Positions 11,225 to 20,265 of a stretch of DNA of 64,000 nucleotides are shown here, in pieces. The position numbers and the translations under genes are program-made. The stretch is from the NCBI GenBank assembly GCA_019639235.1, contig JAHBSG010000015.1, positions 36,912 through 100,911 on the forward strand, written 5' to 3'. Under the pieces are notes generated by a model. That model had not been told where the DNA came from. It did no database searches and was given only the letters and a program-made list of their open reading frames with translations. Source of the DNA: Acidobacteriota bacterium. Its GTDB lineage: Bacteria; Acidobacteriota; Blastocatellia; Pyrinomonadales; Pyrinomonadaceae. How positions within the stretch are numbered: the first letter of the stretch is position 1; every line of letters begins with the position of its first letter.

Positions 11225-14137
11225 TCAGAGAACGGCTTTCAGGGCCTGGCCGGTATGGCTTTTGCGGATGCGGGCGACCTCTTCGGGCGTGCCGGTCGCG
11301 ACGACGCGGCCGCCGCCGGAGCCGCCTTCGGGGCCGAGGTCGATTATGTAGTCGGCGGATTTGATCACGTCGAGGTGGTGCTCGATAACGATCACCGTGT
11401 TGCCGGTATCGACCAGCTTTTGCAGAACGTCGAGCAGCTTATGCACGTCGGCGAAATGCAGCCCGGTCGTCGGTTCGTCGAGGATGTAAATGGTCTTTCC
11501 GGTCGCGCGCTTTGAGAGTTCCTTTGCGAGCTTTATCCGTTGAGCCTCGCCGCCGGAAAGTGTCGTTGAGGATTGCCCGATCTGGATATAGCCGAGCCCA
11601 ACGTCGATCAGCGTCTCAAGCTTTTGCTTGATCTGCGGGATGTTCTCAAGCAGCGGAAGCGCGTCCTCGATCGTCGTCTCTAGCAGGTCGGCGATCGATA
11701 GGCCTTTGTATTTCACGGCAAGCGTCTCGCGGTTGTAGCGGTGCCCGCGGCACACGTCGCAGGTGACGTAAACGTCCGGCAGGAAGTTCATCTCGATCCG
11801 CTTCATCCCGTCGCCCTCGCAGCCCTCGCACCGGCCGCCCTTTACGTTGAACGAAAATCGCCCGGCCTTGTAGCCCCGCTGCCGCGACTCGGGCAGCATC
11901 GCGTAAAGCTCGCGGATCGGCGTGAAAAGCCCCGTGTACGTCGCCGGGTTTGACCGCGGTGTGCGGCCGATCGGCGATTGATCGATCTCGATGATCTTAT
12001 CGACCAGCTCAAGCCCCTCGATCGCGTCGTGTTCAAGCGGTTCGACATTCGAGCGGTAAACGTGACGATAAAGTGCCGGATAAAGAATATCCTCGACCAG
12101 CGTCGATTTCCCGGAACCCGAAACACCCGTTACCACGGTCAGCAGCCCGAGCGGAAATTCGACGTCGATGTTCTTCAGGTTGTGGGCCTTCGCTCCGCGT
12201 ACTTTGATACGGTTACCGTTCGGCAGCCGGCGAAATTCGGGCACCTCGATCTGCACCTCGCCCTTCAGGTACTTTGCCGTCAGCGAATCGCCTGCCTCGG
12301 CGATCTCTTTCGGCGTTCCCGCCGCGACCACTTCGCCGCCGTGCGAGCCCGCCATCGGCCCGAGGTCAACGACGTAATCGGCGTGCTCGATAGTCTCTTC
12401 GTCGTGCTCTACAACGAGCACCGTATTGCCAAGGTCGCGGAGTTCGTGAAGCGTCTCGAGCAGGCGTTTGTTGTCCCGCGGATGCAGCCCGATGCTCGGC
12501 TCATCGAGCACATAAAGCACGCCGCGGAGCTGCGAACCGATCTGCGTCGCCAGCCGGATACGCTGCCCTTCGCCGCCGGAAAGCGTCGCCGATGCTCGGT
12601 CCAATGTGAGATAACCGAGCCCGACTGCATCGAGGAAACGGAGCCGGCTGTTTATCTCTTTCAGCACGAGCCCGGCGATCTTCTCTTCCCGCGGAGTGAG
12701 CTTTATCTCGGCAAAGCGTTTGGCCGAATCGGCGATGGGAAGCGAAGTGTATTCGCCTATCCCCATTCCATTGACCTTCACGGCAAGGCTCTCCGGCTGG
12801 AGCCGCGAACCGCCGCAACCCGGGCACGGCACCGGAGCCACGAGCTCGAGCAAGGCTTCCCGCGTTTTCTCCGAGGGCGGTGTCTCGAGCCGCTCCTTCA
12901 TCGCGGTCAGTGCCCCTTTCCATTCGCTTTCGTATTTGTAATCGCCCTGTCGAAAGGTCAACCGCTTCTTCGTCCCAAAAAGAAACGCGTTTCGGATCTC
13001 ATCCGGCAGTTCGCGAAAGGGCGTCTCGATAAGAGCCTTCTGGCCGCTCGTCTCTTCCGGAGCATCATTTTTCCGGCGTTTCTTTTTAGCCGGGGCTTTT
13101 CGGGCCTTTGCCGCGGAAGGCTTCGGAGCTTCGAGCTTATCGCCCTCCACGTACCGCTCGATTATCGCGAGCAAAGCAGAGCGAAGAAACGCCGCTCCGG
13201 AGCGGTCCGCACCGCCGAGAAATTCGATCCGGCCGGCCGGCACGGTCTCGTCGGGGACGATCTTATTGACGTCGATCTCCATCACCGTGCCGATGCCCTG
13301 GCACCGCTTGCAGGCACCGTATGCCGAGTTGAAAGAGAACGACCGCGGCTCAAGCGTCGCGATATTGATACCGCAATTGACGCACGCCATCCGCTCGGAA
13401 TAGAGCTTCTCTTCACCGTCGATCACCGAGACAAGCACGCCGCCGCCGGTCAGCTTCAATGCCGTTTGGACGGATTCCGTCAACCGCTCGCGGACACCTT
13501 CTTTGATCAACAGGCGGTCAACGACGACCTCTATTGTATGGTTCCGCCGCTTGTCGAGCGCGATCTCTTCGTCAAGCTGGCGTATCTCGCCGTCGATCCT
13601 CGCACGAACGTAGCCGTCCTTATGAAACCGCTCGAGCTCCTTTTTGAATTCGCCTTTGCGGCCGCGGACGACCGGGGCAAGGATCATCACACGCTCGCCC
13701 TCGGGCAGGTCGAGTATGCCGGCAACGATCTGATCGACCGACTGGCGCGTGATCGGCTCGCCGCACTGATGACAATGCGGCTGACCGATCGAAGAAAACA
13801 ACAGGCGAAGGTAATCGTAGATCTCGGTAACGGTCCCGACCGTCGAACGCGGCGAACGCGAAACCGTCTTTTGTTCGATGGAGATAGCCGGCGAAAGGCC
13901 TTCTATCGAATCTACATCCGGCTTCTCAAGCTGATCCAAAAACTGACGAGCATAAGCCGAAAGCGATTCGACATATCGCCGCTGGCCTTCGGCATAGATC
14001 GTATCGAACGCCAGCGAAGACTTCCCCGAGCCCGAAAGCCCGGTTATGACCGTTAACTTGTCGCGAGGGATATCAACGCTGATGTTTCTAAGATTGTGCT
14101 GGCGTGCTCCGCGGACGGAGATTTGCTTGATACTCAT
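11225..14137 (-). CDS. uvrA: Excinuclease ABC subunit A
   Basis: DNA-damage recognition ATPase of nucleotide excision repair, 970 aa. The first Walker A is GLSGSGKSS near residue 33, with matching LSGGE signatures in both ABC halves and a second P-loop GVSGSGKST. Zinc-binding cysteine sets include CHQC, CVNC/CKRC and the C-terminal CEGC/CDVC module. Start taken at the ATG at 14137, giving the canonical [16 protein letters not shown] beginning; 20 further upstream residues are open but not conserved. A Lys/Arg/Ala-rich insert sits around residues 335-355. uvrB and uvrC are not in the window. Confidence 0.97.
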   Translation of the reverse strand: MSIKQISVRGARQHNLRNISVDIPRDKLTVITGLSGSGKSSLAFDTIYAEGQRRYVESLSAYARQFLDQLEKPDVDSIEGLSPAISIEQKTVSRSPRSTVGTVTEIYDYLRLLFSSIGQPHCHQCGEPITRQSVDQIVAGILDLPEGERVMILAPVVRGRKGEFKKELERFHKDGYVRARIDGEIRQLDEEIALDKRRNHTIEVVVDRLLIKEGVRERLTESVQTALKLTGGGVLVSVIDGEEKLYSERMACVNCGINIATLEPRSFSFNSAYGACKRCQGIGTVMEIDVNKIVPDETVPAGRIEFLGGADRSGAAFLRSALLAIIERYVEGDKLEAPKPSAAKARKAPAKKKRRKNDAPEETSGQKALIETPFRELPDEIRNAFLFGTKKRLTFRQGDYKYESEWKGALTAMKERLETPPSEKTREALLELVAPVPCPGCGGSRLQPESLAVKVNGMGIGEYTSLPIADSAKRFAEIKLTPREEKIAGLVLKEINSRLRFLDAVGLGYLTLDRASATLSGGEGQRIRLATQIGSQLRGVLYVLDEPSIGLHPRDNKRLLETLHELRDLGNTVLVVEHDEETIEHADYVVDLGPMAGSHGGEVVAAGTPKEIAEAGDSLTAKYLKGEVQIEVPEFRRLPNGNRIKVRGAKAHNLKNIDVEFPLGLLTVVTGVSGSGKSTLVEDILYPALYRHVYRSNVEPLEHDAIEGLELVDKIIEIDQSPIGRTPRSNPATYTGLFTPIRELYAMLPESRQRGYKAGRFSFNVKGGRCEGCEGDGMKRIEMNFLPDVYVTCDVCRGHRYNRETLAVKYKGLSIADLLETTIEDALPLLENIPQIKQKLETLIDVGLGYIQIGQSSTTLSGGEAQRIKLAKELSKRATGKTIYILDEPTTGLHFADVHKLLDVLQKLVDTGNTVIVIEHHLDVIKSADYIIDLGPEGGSGGGRVVATGTPEEVARIRKSHTGQALKAVL

Positions 14138-14234
14138 TACGGTGTAAAACTTGGCACTAAGCCGAAACGAGTATGTTAGCAAATCCGATGAGGGCATGCG
14201 AACGTCTCACAGTCTTCAAATCGATCACATTTTA

Positions 14235-14249
14235 TGTTAATTTTTAACA
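14235..14249. promoter_or_regulatory. Candidate operator upstream of parDE
   Basis: Perfect inverted repeat TGTTAA-TTT-TTAACA ending where the parD ribosome binding site (AAGGAT) begins. Ribbon-helix-helix antitoxins usually autoregulate at such sites; the assignment is inferred from position. Confidence 0.4.
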
Positions 14250-14261
14250 AGGATTAATATT

Positions 14262-14528
14262 ATGGCAGTCACCAACCTCAGCATTTCATTGCCCGACACA
14301 ATGCGGACATTCATCGAAGAAAAGATCAAACGCGATGGTTACGGAACCATCAGCGAGTATCTCCGAGAGTTGATCCGGGCCGATGAGCGACGCGAGGCCG
14401 AATACTACGACCGCCTGATCGCAGAGGCCTATGCGAGCGGGCCATTTATTGAGCACACAAAACAGGACATCGAAGCGGCTAAGGCTGAAGCGATAAAACG
14501 GATCAAACAGCGAAAGAGCGGCAAATGA
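14262..14528 (+). CDS. parD: ParD-type antitoxin
   Basis: 88 aa. The N-terminus (LSISLPDTMRTFIEEKI, then YGTISEYLRELIRADERR) is the ribbon-helix-helix DNA-binding domain of ParD/CopG-like antitoxins. The charged, helical C-terminal half should wrap around the toxin. A good ribosome binding site (AAGGA) precedes the ATG. It overlaps the toxin start by 4 bp (ATGA), which suggests coupled translation. Likely represses its own promoter through the TGTTAA inverted repeat just upstream. Confidence 0.9.
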   Translation: MAVTNLSISLPDTMRTFIEEKIKRDGYGTISEYLRELIRADERREAEYYDRLIAEAYASGPFIEHTKQDIEAAKAEAIKRIKQRKSGK

Positions 14529-14821
14529 AGATCTTCCGCTCTTCCCAGACCTACGAAGACATTGTCGAGATCGCCGCCTGGCTCGGTGCTGAGGATGAAG
14601 CGATCGCCTCCCGCTTTTTTGATCACTACGAATCAACGTTAGCGGCGATCGCTGAAACACCAAAGATCGGAGCTCCGCGAAGGTCGCTCTCCGGCAAAAA
14701 TTATCGGCTTTGGTTCGTCAATGGATTTGAGAAAGTATTGATCCTCTACGAAGATCATCCGGGTGAGATCCGCATTCTGCGAGTCATTCATTCGGCCCGC
14801 GACTATGAGAGATTTGTCTAG
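14525..14821 (+). CDS. parE: RelE/ParE-family toxin
   Basis: 98-aa protein with the ParE fold pattern: an N-terminal strand, a helical pair (DIVEIAAWL), the GxPRRSL turn, the YRLWFVNGFEKVLILYE beta hairpin and the closing I-R-I-L-R-V-I-H-S-A-R-D strand. ParE members poison DNA gyrase, while RelE members cleave mRNA; the conserved R near the GAPRRSL turn and the HSARD end favour ParE. Convergent with the YeiH-type gene, overlapping by 4 bp. Confidence 0.9.
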   Translation: MKIFRSSQTYEDIVEIAAWLGAEDEAIASRFFDHYESTLAAIAETPKIGAPRRSLSGKNYRLWFVNGFEKVLILYEDHPGEIRILRVIHSARDYERFV

Positions 14822-15750
14822 GTAAATTGTAGAACACCCCAGAGCACTGCTGAGGCGAGAACTAGCCAGAGCACGACACCGAGTGCGAATGGCCGCCAGC
14901 CTACGCGTTTTAGCATTTCCTTCGAAAGGCTTAGCCCGATGAGAAACAGGGTGATCGTCAACCCGGCCTTGGCTAGGTTTACCGCTGCGTCGAAAAGGCT
15001 CGGCTGCACCCAAAGCGGTGCATAGGTCCGGACAGCGGCTGCTCCGACAAAAAGAAAGATGAACCAAGGTATGGCAACCTTCGTCTTCGAATCGCCGTCC
15101 CGATATGCGAACGCTAGGGCAATGGCAAGCGGTGCGATCCAGAGTGCCCGGGCGAGCTTTACTGTGGTCGCGACCGCCAGCGATTCGCTGCCGAACGCCG
15201 TCGCCGCCCCGACCACCGAACTCGTATCCTGGATAGCAAGCGCCGCCCACATTCCGAACTGCGTTTGGGTCAGCCCGATAGCATTGCCGATCAGCGGAAA
15301 AGCGAAAAGTGCCGCTGCATTCAGTATAAAGATGGTTCCGAGCGAGACGGACATTTCGTCATTCTCTGCCTTGATCGCCGGCCCGACCGCGGCGACCGCA
15401 CTCCCGCCGCAGATCGCCGTTCCGCACGAGATCAGCGTCCGGATCCGAGAGGGCAACGAAAGAAAACGGCCAACAAGATATCCGAGCAGCAAGGTCCCGA
15501 AGACGACCGCAACGATGAAGACAATCCCGTTCTTTCCGGCTTGATAGACCGCGCCGAGATTCATCCCAAAGCCGAGCATCGCGACCGATCCCTGAAGAAG
15601 GTATTTTGCCGGCTTACCCGAAAGGTCCGGAAACGGATTCCCGAGAGTTAGAGCCAGAACCAACCCGATGGCAAGAGCCAACGCCGGCGACCCATAGGGC
15701 GAGAGAAGAAACAGGACGGCCAAAACAAAAATGAGCTTTGCAGCGGTCAT
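14818..15750 (-). CDS. YeiH/UPF0324 family putative sulfate exporter
   Basis: 310-aa integral membrane protein with about ten hydrophobic helices and no large soluble domain. The conserved family features are visible: LLQGSVAMLGFGMNL, GTAICGGSAVAAVGPAI and AIQDTSSVVGAA. The family (PSE, UPF0324) is annotated as putative sulfate exporters, although transport has been shown for few members. No sulfur genes are adjacent, so the substrate is uncertain. It is transcribed towards parE and has a short A/T-rich gap upstream. Confidence 0.87.
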   Translation of the reverse strand: MTAAKLIFVLAVLFLLSPYGSPALALAIGLVLALTLGNPFPDLSGKPAKYLLQGSVAMLGFGMNLGAVYQAGKNGIVFIVAVVFGTLLLGYLVGRFLSLPSRIRTLISCGTAICGGSAVAAVGPAIKAENDEMSVSLGTIFILNAAALFAFPLIGNAIGLTQTQFGMWAALAIQDTSSVVGAATAFGSESLAVATTVKLARALWIAPLAIALAFAYRDGDSKTKVAIPWFIFLFVGAAAVRTYAPLWVQPSLFDAAVNLAKAGLTITLFLIGLSLSKEMLKRVGWRPFALGVVLWLVLASAVLWGVLQFT

Positions 15751-15800
15751 ACAAAGCTCACAAGTATAATTTGAATTCGGTAAAAATGATACCGAAGGGC

Positions 15801-16505
15801 CTAGCGAAGCACGCCGAAGACCGTCCGAAGGATCGCTGTCGTTCGCCCGACCGGGTCTCGCCGAATCTTCTTCTCTTCATCCGCGATTAGCAAAAACAGT
15901 CCGTCCATTGCCTTTTCCGTAACGTATCCGTCGAGATCGTTTGCATCTTGGCCAATAACCCTGCCGACGAAACCGTATCGGCCGATCATCTCTTTATATT
16001 TCTGAGTAACGCCGACCTGTTCCGTAAACTCCTCGACGATGGGCCGAAACTTCTCCCTCAGTCGATCTTCGCTCGTCCGCCGAAAGAACTGCGTTGCCGC
16101 ATCGTCCTCGCCGCTAAAGAGTATGTTGCGGGCATCCGAAAATGTCATCTGTTTTGCCGAATCGACAAAGATATCGACGGCAACGGGAACAGCCTTTTCG
16201 GCCGCATGGTTCATTGCCGCGACAAATTCATCGACCTTGCGGCCCTGGCCGAGGAAACGGAGCGTACTTTCGGTCCTGCGAAGGCCTTGCGGTAGCGGGA
16301 TCTTTACATCGGGATTCTCCAAAAACCCATTCTCGCGGCCAAGTTCGTTAACGGCATTCTTGATGCCGACCGAAAGTGCTTCTTTGAGCCCTCGGCTGAT
16401 GTCCATGTCGGAAAGCCGGGTTTGTCGGCGTGTCTGTGCCGTTGCGAACCCCGAACCGACTACCGAAACTACCGCCAAAAACGCCAAGATTCGAACGCTC
16501 TTCAT
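15801..16505 (-). CDS. DUF4197 family secreted protein
   Basis: 234 aa from the ATG at 16505, which follows a clear GAGGAAG ribosome binding site. An N-terminal signal peptide ends at about GFATAQ. The mature part matches the DUF4197 pattern: an early GLKEALSVGIKNAVNELG helix, IPLPQGLRRTESTLRFLG, then AAEKAVPVAVDIFVDSAKQMTFSDARNIL and a C-terminal AMDGLFLLIADEEKKIRRDP. Predicted periplasmic and helical. Its function is unknown. It follows gpmA on the same strand after about 120 bp. Confidence 0.87.
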   Translation of the reverse strand: MKSVRILAFLAVVSVVGSGFATAQTRRQTRLSDMDISRGLKEALSVGIKNAVNELGRENGFLENPDVKIPLPQGLRRTESTLRFLGQGRKVDEFVAAMNHAAEKAVPVAVDIFVDSAKQMTFSDARNILFSGEDDAATQFFRRTSEDRLREKFRPIVEEFTEQVGVTQKYKEMIGRYGFVGRVIGQDANDLDGYVTEKAMDGLFLLIADEEKKIRRDPVGRTTAILRTVFGVLR

Positions 16506-16628
16506 AATCACTTCCTCAAAGACAAAAGACCGGCCGGCCATTTTTCCGACCGATCCTTTGATTGTCTTGACCGGGCCCGGGTTTACAGCCGATTTCGTCT
16601 GGATCTTCCCGAAATCGTCTGCCGGCGG

Positions 16629-17369
16629 TCACTTTGCCTTACCCTGATTGGCGACGGCCTCTTGCGCGGCCCGGATCGCGTCCTGGTCGCCCAAGTAATA
16701 GCTGTTCAACCGCTTCAGGTCGCCATCGAGTTCGAAAACAAGCGGCACGCCGGTCGGGATATTCAGGCTGACGATCTCCTCGTCCGAGATGCCGTCCAGA
16801 TGCTTTACCAATGCTCGCAGGCTATTTCCGTGTGCCGCAACGATCAGCCGCTTCCCTGCCTTCACCTTCGGCCCGATATCGTTTTCCCAATAGGGCACAA
16901 CACGCTCTACGGTGTCTTTCAGGCACTCGGCCTTCGGAAAGTTTTCGATGCCCGCATAACGTGGATCATTCCCGAGATATCGCTCGTCCGATTCGTCCAA
17001 CTCCGGCGGCGGCACATCGTAGCTCCTTCGCCAGATCAGCACCTGTTCATCGCCGTATTTCGCCGCCGTTTCGGCCTTATCGAGCCCCTGCAAACCGCCG
17101 TAGTGCCGTTCATTGAGCAGCCACGACTTCGTCTCCGGGATCCACATCAGATCCATCTCGCTGAGCACCAGCCAAAGCGTCCGGATCGCCCGCTTCAGCA
17201 CCGATGTGTATGCCTCATCGAACGTAAACCCCTCGGCCTTAAGCAATTCACCCGCCGCCTTCGCCTCGGCAATTCCCTTTTCGGAAAGATCGACGTCCTT
17301 CCAACCGGTAAACCGATTTTCCTTGTTCCATTGGCTCTCACCGTGGCGTATCAGAACTAATTTATGCAT
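16629..17369 (-). CDS. gpmA: 2,3-bisphosphoglycerate-dependent phosphoglycerate mutase
   Basis: Interconverts 3- and 2-phosphoglycerate in glycolysis and gluconeogenesis; cytosolic. The 246-aa length is typical. The catalytic [10 protein letters not shown] sits at the N-terminus, with [24 protein letters not shown] and the second histidine in [14 protein letters not shown]. Start at the ATG at 17369; a TTG two codons upstream is also possible because the purine-rich GAGG lies right on it. A repeat hairpin separates it from folC, and the gene order accD-dinB-folC-gpmA suggests a housekeeping cluster. Confidence 0.95.
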   Translation of the reverse strand: MHKLVLIRHGESQWNKENRFTGWKDVDLSEKGIAEAKAAGELLKAEGFTFDEAYTSVLKRAIRTLWLVLSEMDLMWIPETKSWLLNERHYGGLQGLDKAETAAKYGDEQVLIWRRSYDVPPPELDESDERYLGNDPRYAGIENFPKAECLKDTVERVVPYWENDIGPKVKAGKRLIVAAHGNSLRALVKHLDGISDEEIVSLNIPTGVPLVFELDGDLKRLNSYYLGDQDAIRAAQEAVANQGKAK

Positions 17370-17402
17370 CCTCAAATCTTAATCCGAAAACGTTTTATCT
17401 TA

Positions 17403-17478
17403 AAGCCGTAAGCTTTTAGCATTAAGCTGTTAGCCTGTGTAGGAACTCCTGGCTTACAGCTTACGGCTAACGGCTTAG
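17403..17478. repeat. GTTAGCT/GTAAGCT-family heptad hairpin
   Basis: Left arm: heptads GTAAGCT, TTTAGCA, TTAAGCT, GTTAGCC. Right arm: GGCTTAC, AGCTTAC, GGCTAAC, GGCTTA. The arms are inverted around about 17440. The right arm contains the folC stop codon, so the last residues of FolC are encoded by the repeat. Confidence 0.8.
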
Positions 17479-18726
17479 AGCTATTTTTCTAACCTCACCA
17501 ACAAGATAGAGCGAGCCTGTAACTAGAATTAGCTCTGTCGATCCCGCCGCCGCCAGGGCATCTTCAACCGAGTTCGTTGTGACTATCTTTTCCGGGTCGA
17601 AGTTCTCGGGCACGAACTCCAAAAGCTCCTCGGCGTTCATCGCCCGTGAATTTGCGGGTTGCGTCAGTATCAATCGTTCCGCCCGCGGCCAAAGTATCTC
17701 TGCGATCTCGGCAACGTCTTTGCCCCGCATCGCGCCGAAGATCATTGCAAGCGGCCGCTTTTCAACATAAGTAAGATAGTTTAGCAGCGCTCTAGCTCCG
17801 GCTATGTTGTGGGCTCCGTCGAGCAAAACGTTGTCGATGTATTCGAGCCGCCCGGGATTGATCGCAGTGTTGAGCCCTTTGCGAATATTTTCATCGGTGA
17901 TCGGAAAATGCTTTCGCAATATATCCGCCAAAAGGATCGCGACTTCGGCATTCGCGACCTGGTGAGCACCGCGAAGGCTCAGGTTACTTGTAAGGGATCG
18001 CAGCGGCATCCCGAGTGCGCTTTCGTCAAAAACCACGGCTGTTTCGCGTACAAAAACACCTCTACTATGTGCCTCTCCGATCACACCCTCGAGAACGTTC
18101 ATCACCGCAGGCGATTGCCGGCCGATCACTACGGCTTTGGTCTGTTCGCGGATTATTGCGGCCTTTTCCGCCGCGATCTCTTCGATCGTGTCGCCGAGGT
18201 ATTCCTGATGGTCGAGGTCGATCTGCGTGATGGCGGCTATCTCTGCATTGGCGGCGGTCGTCGCATCGAGCCGGCCGCCGAGGCCGGTTTCGAGGATGGC
18301 GAGTTCGACCTTTGCTTCGGCAAACGCAATCAGAGCAATTGCCGTTACCTGCTCAAAAAAGGTCGGCGTGTATTGAAGTTTGCCTTCGGCCAAAAGTCTT
18401 TCGGATGTCGTCCGAACCGTGGCCGCGAGCCGGGCGAATTCGTCCTCGCTGATATCGTCGCCGTCTATCTTGATGCGTTCGGTAATTGAGACAAGATGCG
18501 GTGAAGTGTAAAGCCCCCGCCGAATGTCCGCCTGGCCGCAGATAGAATCCAGAAACGCACATACCGAGCCTTTCCCGTTCGTCCCCGCGACCTGAACCTT
18601 TAAGTACTTTTCCTGCGGATTACCAAGCTCGGCCAAAAGCGTCCGGATATTATCGAGCCCAAGCTTCATCGCCTCGACCTCATTGCCGAGCGAGTACAGA
18701 TACTTTTCAGACTCCTGAAAATTCAC
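17467..18726 (-). CDS. folC: Folylpolyglutamate synthase / dihydrofolate synthase
   Basis: 419 aa; adds glutamate to dihydropteroate and folates (Mur-ligase fold, ATP-dependent). The P-loop AGTNGKGS is near residue 50, with RRGLYTSPHL just after it, the LETGLGGRLDATT block and the C-terminal domain motif LLDGAHNIAGA. The 3 bp gap to the DinB-family gene and the nearby accD indicate an operon; accD-folC linkage is common in bacteria. The final codons and the stop lie inside a heptad repeat. Confidence 0.95.
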   Translation of the reverse strand: MNFQESEKYLYSLGNEVEAMKLGLDNIRTLLAELGNPQEKYLKVQVAGTNGKGSVCAFLDSICGQADIRRGLYTSPHLVSITERIKIDGDDISEDEFARLAATVRTTSERLLAEGKLQYTPTFFEQVTAIALIAFAEAKVELAILETGLGGRLDATTAANAEIAAITQIDLDHQEYLGDTIEEIAAEKAAIIREQTKAVVIGRQSPAVMNVLEGVIGEAHSRGVFVRETAVVFDESALGMPLRSLTSNLSLRGAHQVANAEVAILLADILRKHFPITDENIRKGLNTAINPGRLEYIDNVLLDGAHNIAGARALLNYLTYVEKRPLAMIFGAMRGKDVAEIAEILWPRAERLILTQPANSRAMNAEELLEFVPENFDPEKIVTTNSVEDALAAAGSTELILVTGSLYLVGEVRKIALSR

Positions 18727-18729
18727 GTG

Positions 18730-19179
18730 TTATTTGATTGCCAGTAGGCGACGATGATAATTGATCTGTCCGAGGTGGTAACTCAGGTGGGTTGCGAGGT
18801 GAACTAGGAAGAACTCGGTCGTCATCGGATGGCCGAAGACCTCGATCGGGTAGGTCTTCTGAAGGTCCTCGTTGGTGATCTTTGCTAGAACCGCTTTGAC
18901 GTCGGCTGCGGCCGCATCGACCTCCGCTAAAAGGGTCGCCCGCGGGACGAACTTTGAAGCAAACTCGGCATCGCGGTCGCGAACATATTCCGTCCCGCCG
19001 AGGACGGTTCCGAAAAAATGCCGCAGGTTTCCTGCAAGGTGCAGGCAAAGATTACCCGCCGAGTTAGCGATCTCGCCCTCAATCCGCCAAAGATCGCCTT
19101 CATTTGGGTAAGCCTCGACCTCTGTCTTTAGCTTCGCGAGGTCGCGTTCAAAAATTTCGATCAGGACGCTTTGGAGCAT
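18730..19179 (-). CDS. DinB-family (DUF1572-like) protein
   Basis: 149-aa helical bundle of the DinB/YfiT-like superfamily. Candidate metal-binding histidines are H47 (NLCLHLAGNLRHFFG), and the pair in FFLVHLATHLSYHLGQINYHRR at the C-terminal end. Members include thiol-dependent S-transferases for bacillithiol or mycothiol and many uncharacterised proteins; the substrate here is unknown. It sits between accD (7 bp) and folC (3 bp) in the same transcript. Confidence 0.87.
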   Translation of the reverse strand: MLQSVLIEIFERDLAKLKTEVEAYPNEGDLWRIEGEIANSAGNLCLHLAGNLRHFFGTVLGGTEYVRDRDAEFASKFVPRATLLAEVDAAAADVKAVLAKITNEDLQKTYPIEVFGHPMTTEFFLVHLATHLSYHLGQINYHRRLLAIK

Positions 19180-19186
19180 TTTTGGT

Positions 19187-20053
19187 TCAGGCAGCCTTAC
19201 GGTCGTTCATCATAAAATCCAGCATCCGGATGATCGTCTCTCGCATTTCGCGGCGATCGACGACCATATCGACCATGCCGTGTTCGAGCAGGAATTCGCT
19301 GCGTTGAAAACCTTTCGGGAGTTTCTGTCGGATCGTTTGTTCGATAACACGTGGCCCGGCAAAGCCGATGAGCGCTTTGGGTTCGGCGATTATCACGTCG
19401 CCGAGCATTGCAAAGCTCGCCGTAACGCCGCCGGTCGTCGGGTCCGTCAGCACAGAAATGAACGGCAACCCTGCCTTGTCGAGCATTGAAAGAGCCGCTG
19501 AGATCTTGCCCATCTGCATTAGCGAAAGCGTGCCTTCCTGCATCCTCGCTCCGCCCGAGGCTGAAAAAATGACGACCGCACCTTTGTTCTCGAGCGCACG
19601 TTCGATCTGCCGCGTGATCTTTTCGCCGACCGCCGAGCCCATCGAACCGCCGATGAACGACATATCCATCGCCGCGGCGTAAACAAGGTGCCCGCTGACC
19701 CTGCCGCTTCCCGAAACTATCGCTTCCGGCAGACCCGATGCCGCCTTTGCGGCCTCGATACGGTCTTTGTAAGGCTTCGTGTCAACGAACCCGAGCGGAT
19801 CGCTCGAGGTCACCTCGTCATCAAGCCGCTCGTACCTGCCGTCATCAAAAAGCGTCTCCAGCCGCTCAATTGCCGAATACCGAAAGTGATGGCCGCAGTG
19901 CGTGCAGACCTGCTGCGATTCGATCAACTCGCGCTTATAAAGCGGGTTTTCGCAATCCGGGCATTTTATGAAGATCCCTGAGGTGTTAACCGTTCGCTCC
20001 TCTTCGGGTTGAGCCACATCGATCTTCGGTTTGTCGCGTTTGAACCAAGCCAT
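19187..20053 (-). CDS. accD: Acetyl-CoA carboxylase carboxyltransferase subunit beta
   Basis: 288 aa; with AccA it transfers CO2 from carboxybiotin to acetyl-CoA, the first step of fatty-acid synthesis. An N-terminal zinc ribbon (CPDC then CTHC, residues about 34-56) is followed by the crotonase-like domain with DMSFIGGSMGSAVGEKI, SASGGARMQEG and LTDPTTGGVTASFAMLGD. The GG of the last block and the SGGAR oxyanion region are intact. It is the first gene of the accD-dinB-folC run. Confidence 0.96.
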   Translation of the reverse strand: MAWFKRDKPKIDVAQPEEERTVNTSGIFIKCPDCENPLYKRELIESQQVCTHCGHHFRYSAIERLETLFDDGRYERLDDEVTSSDPLGFVDTKPYKDRIEAAKAASGLPEAIVSGSGRVSGHLVYAAAMDMSFIGGSMGSAVGEKITRQIERALENKGAVVIFSASGGARMQEGTLSLMQMGKISAALSMLDKAGLPFISVLTDPTTGGVTASFAMLGDVIIAEPKALIGFAGPRVIEQTIRQKLPKGFQRSEFLLEHGMVDMVVDRREMRETIIRMLDFMMNDRKAA

Positions 20054-20265
20054 AATCTGAACCGGTGATCTCCCTCAGTCTGTGAGTTTTTGGCGGGAAA
20101 TGATATCCGGTCTTTATTCAAGGCAAAACCTTACCATACCGAGCAAACTTTGTCTTACCCGGGTTTGTTTCTGCGGCAGGCAAGCGGGTTTTACAGTGTG
20201 AGTTTGTCGTGTTACTTTTCGTCTGTCCGTTCGTAAGAATCGAGTGCCTTGGGAGTTTGAAGCTG

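Noticed and set aside
11978..14056. Long + strand ORF of about 690 codons opposite uvrA
   Set aside because: It is the antisense of an intact uvrA, has no recognisable motifs, and is full of His/Arg/Asp runs typical of antisense reading in GC-rich DNA.
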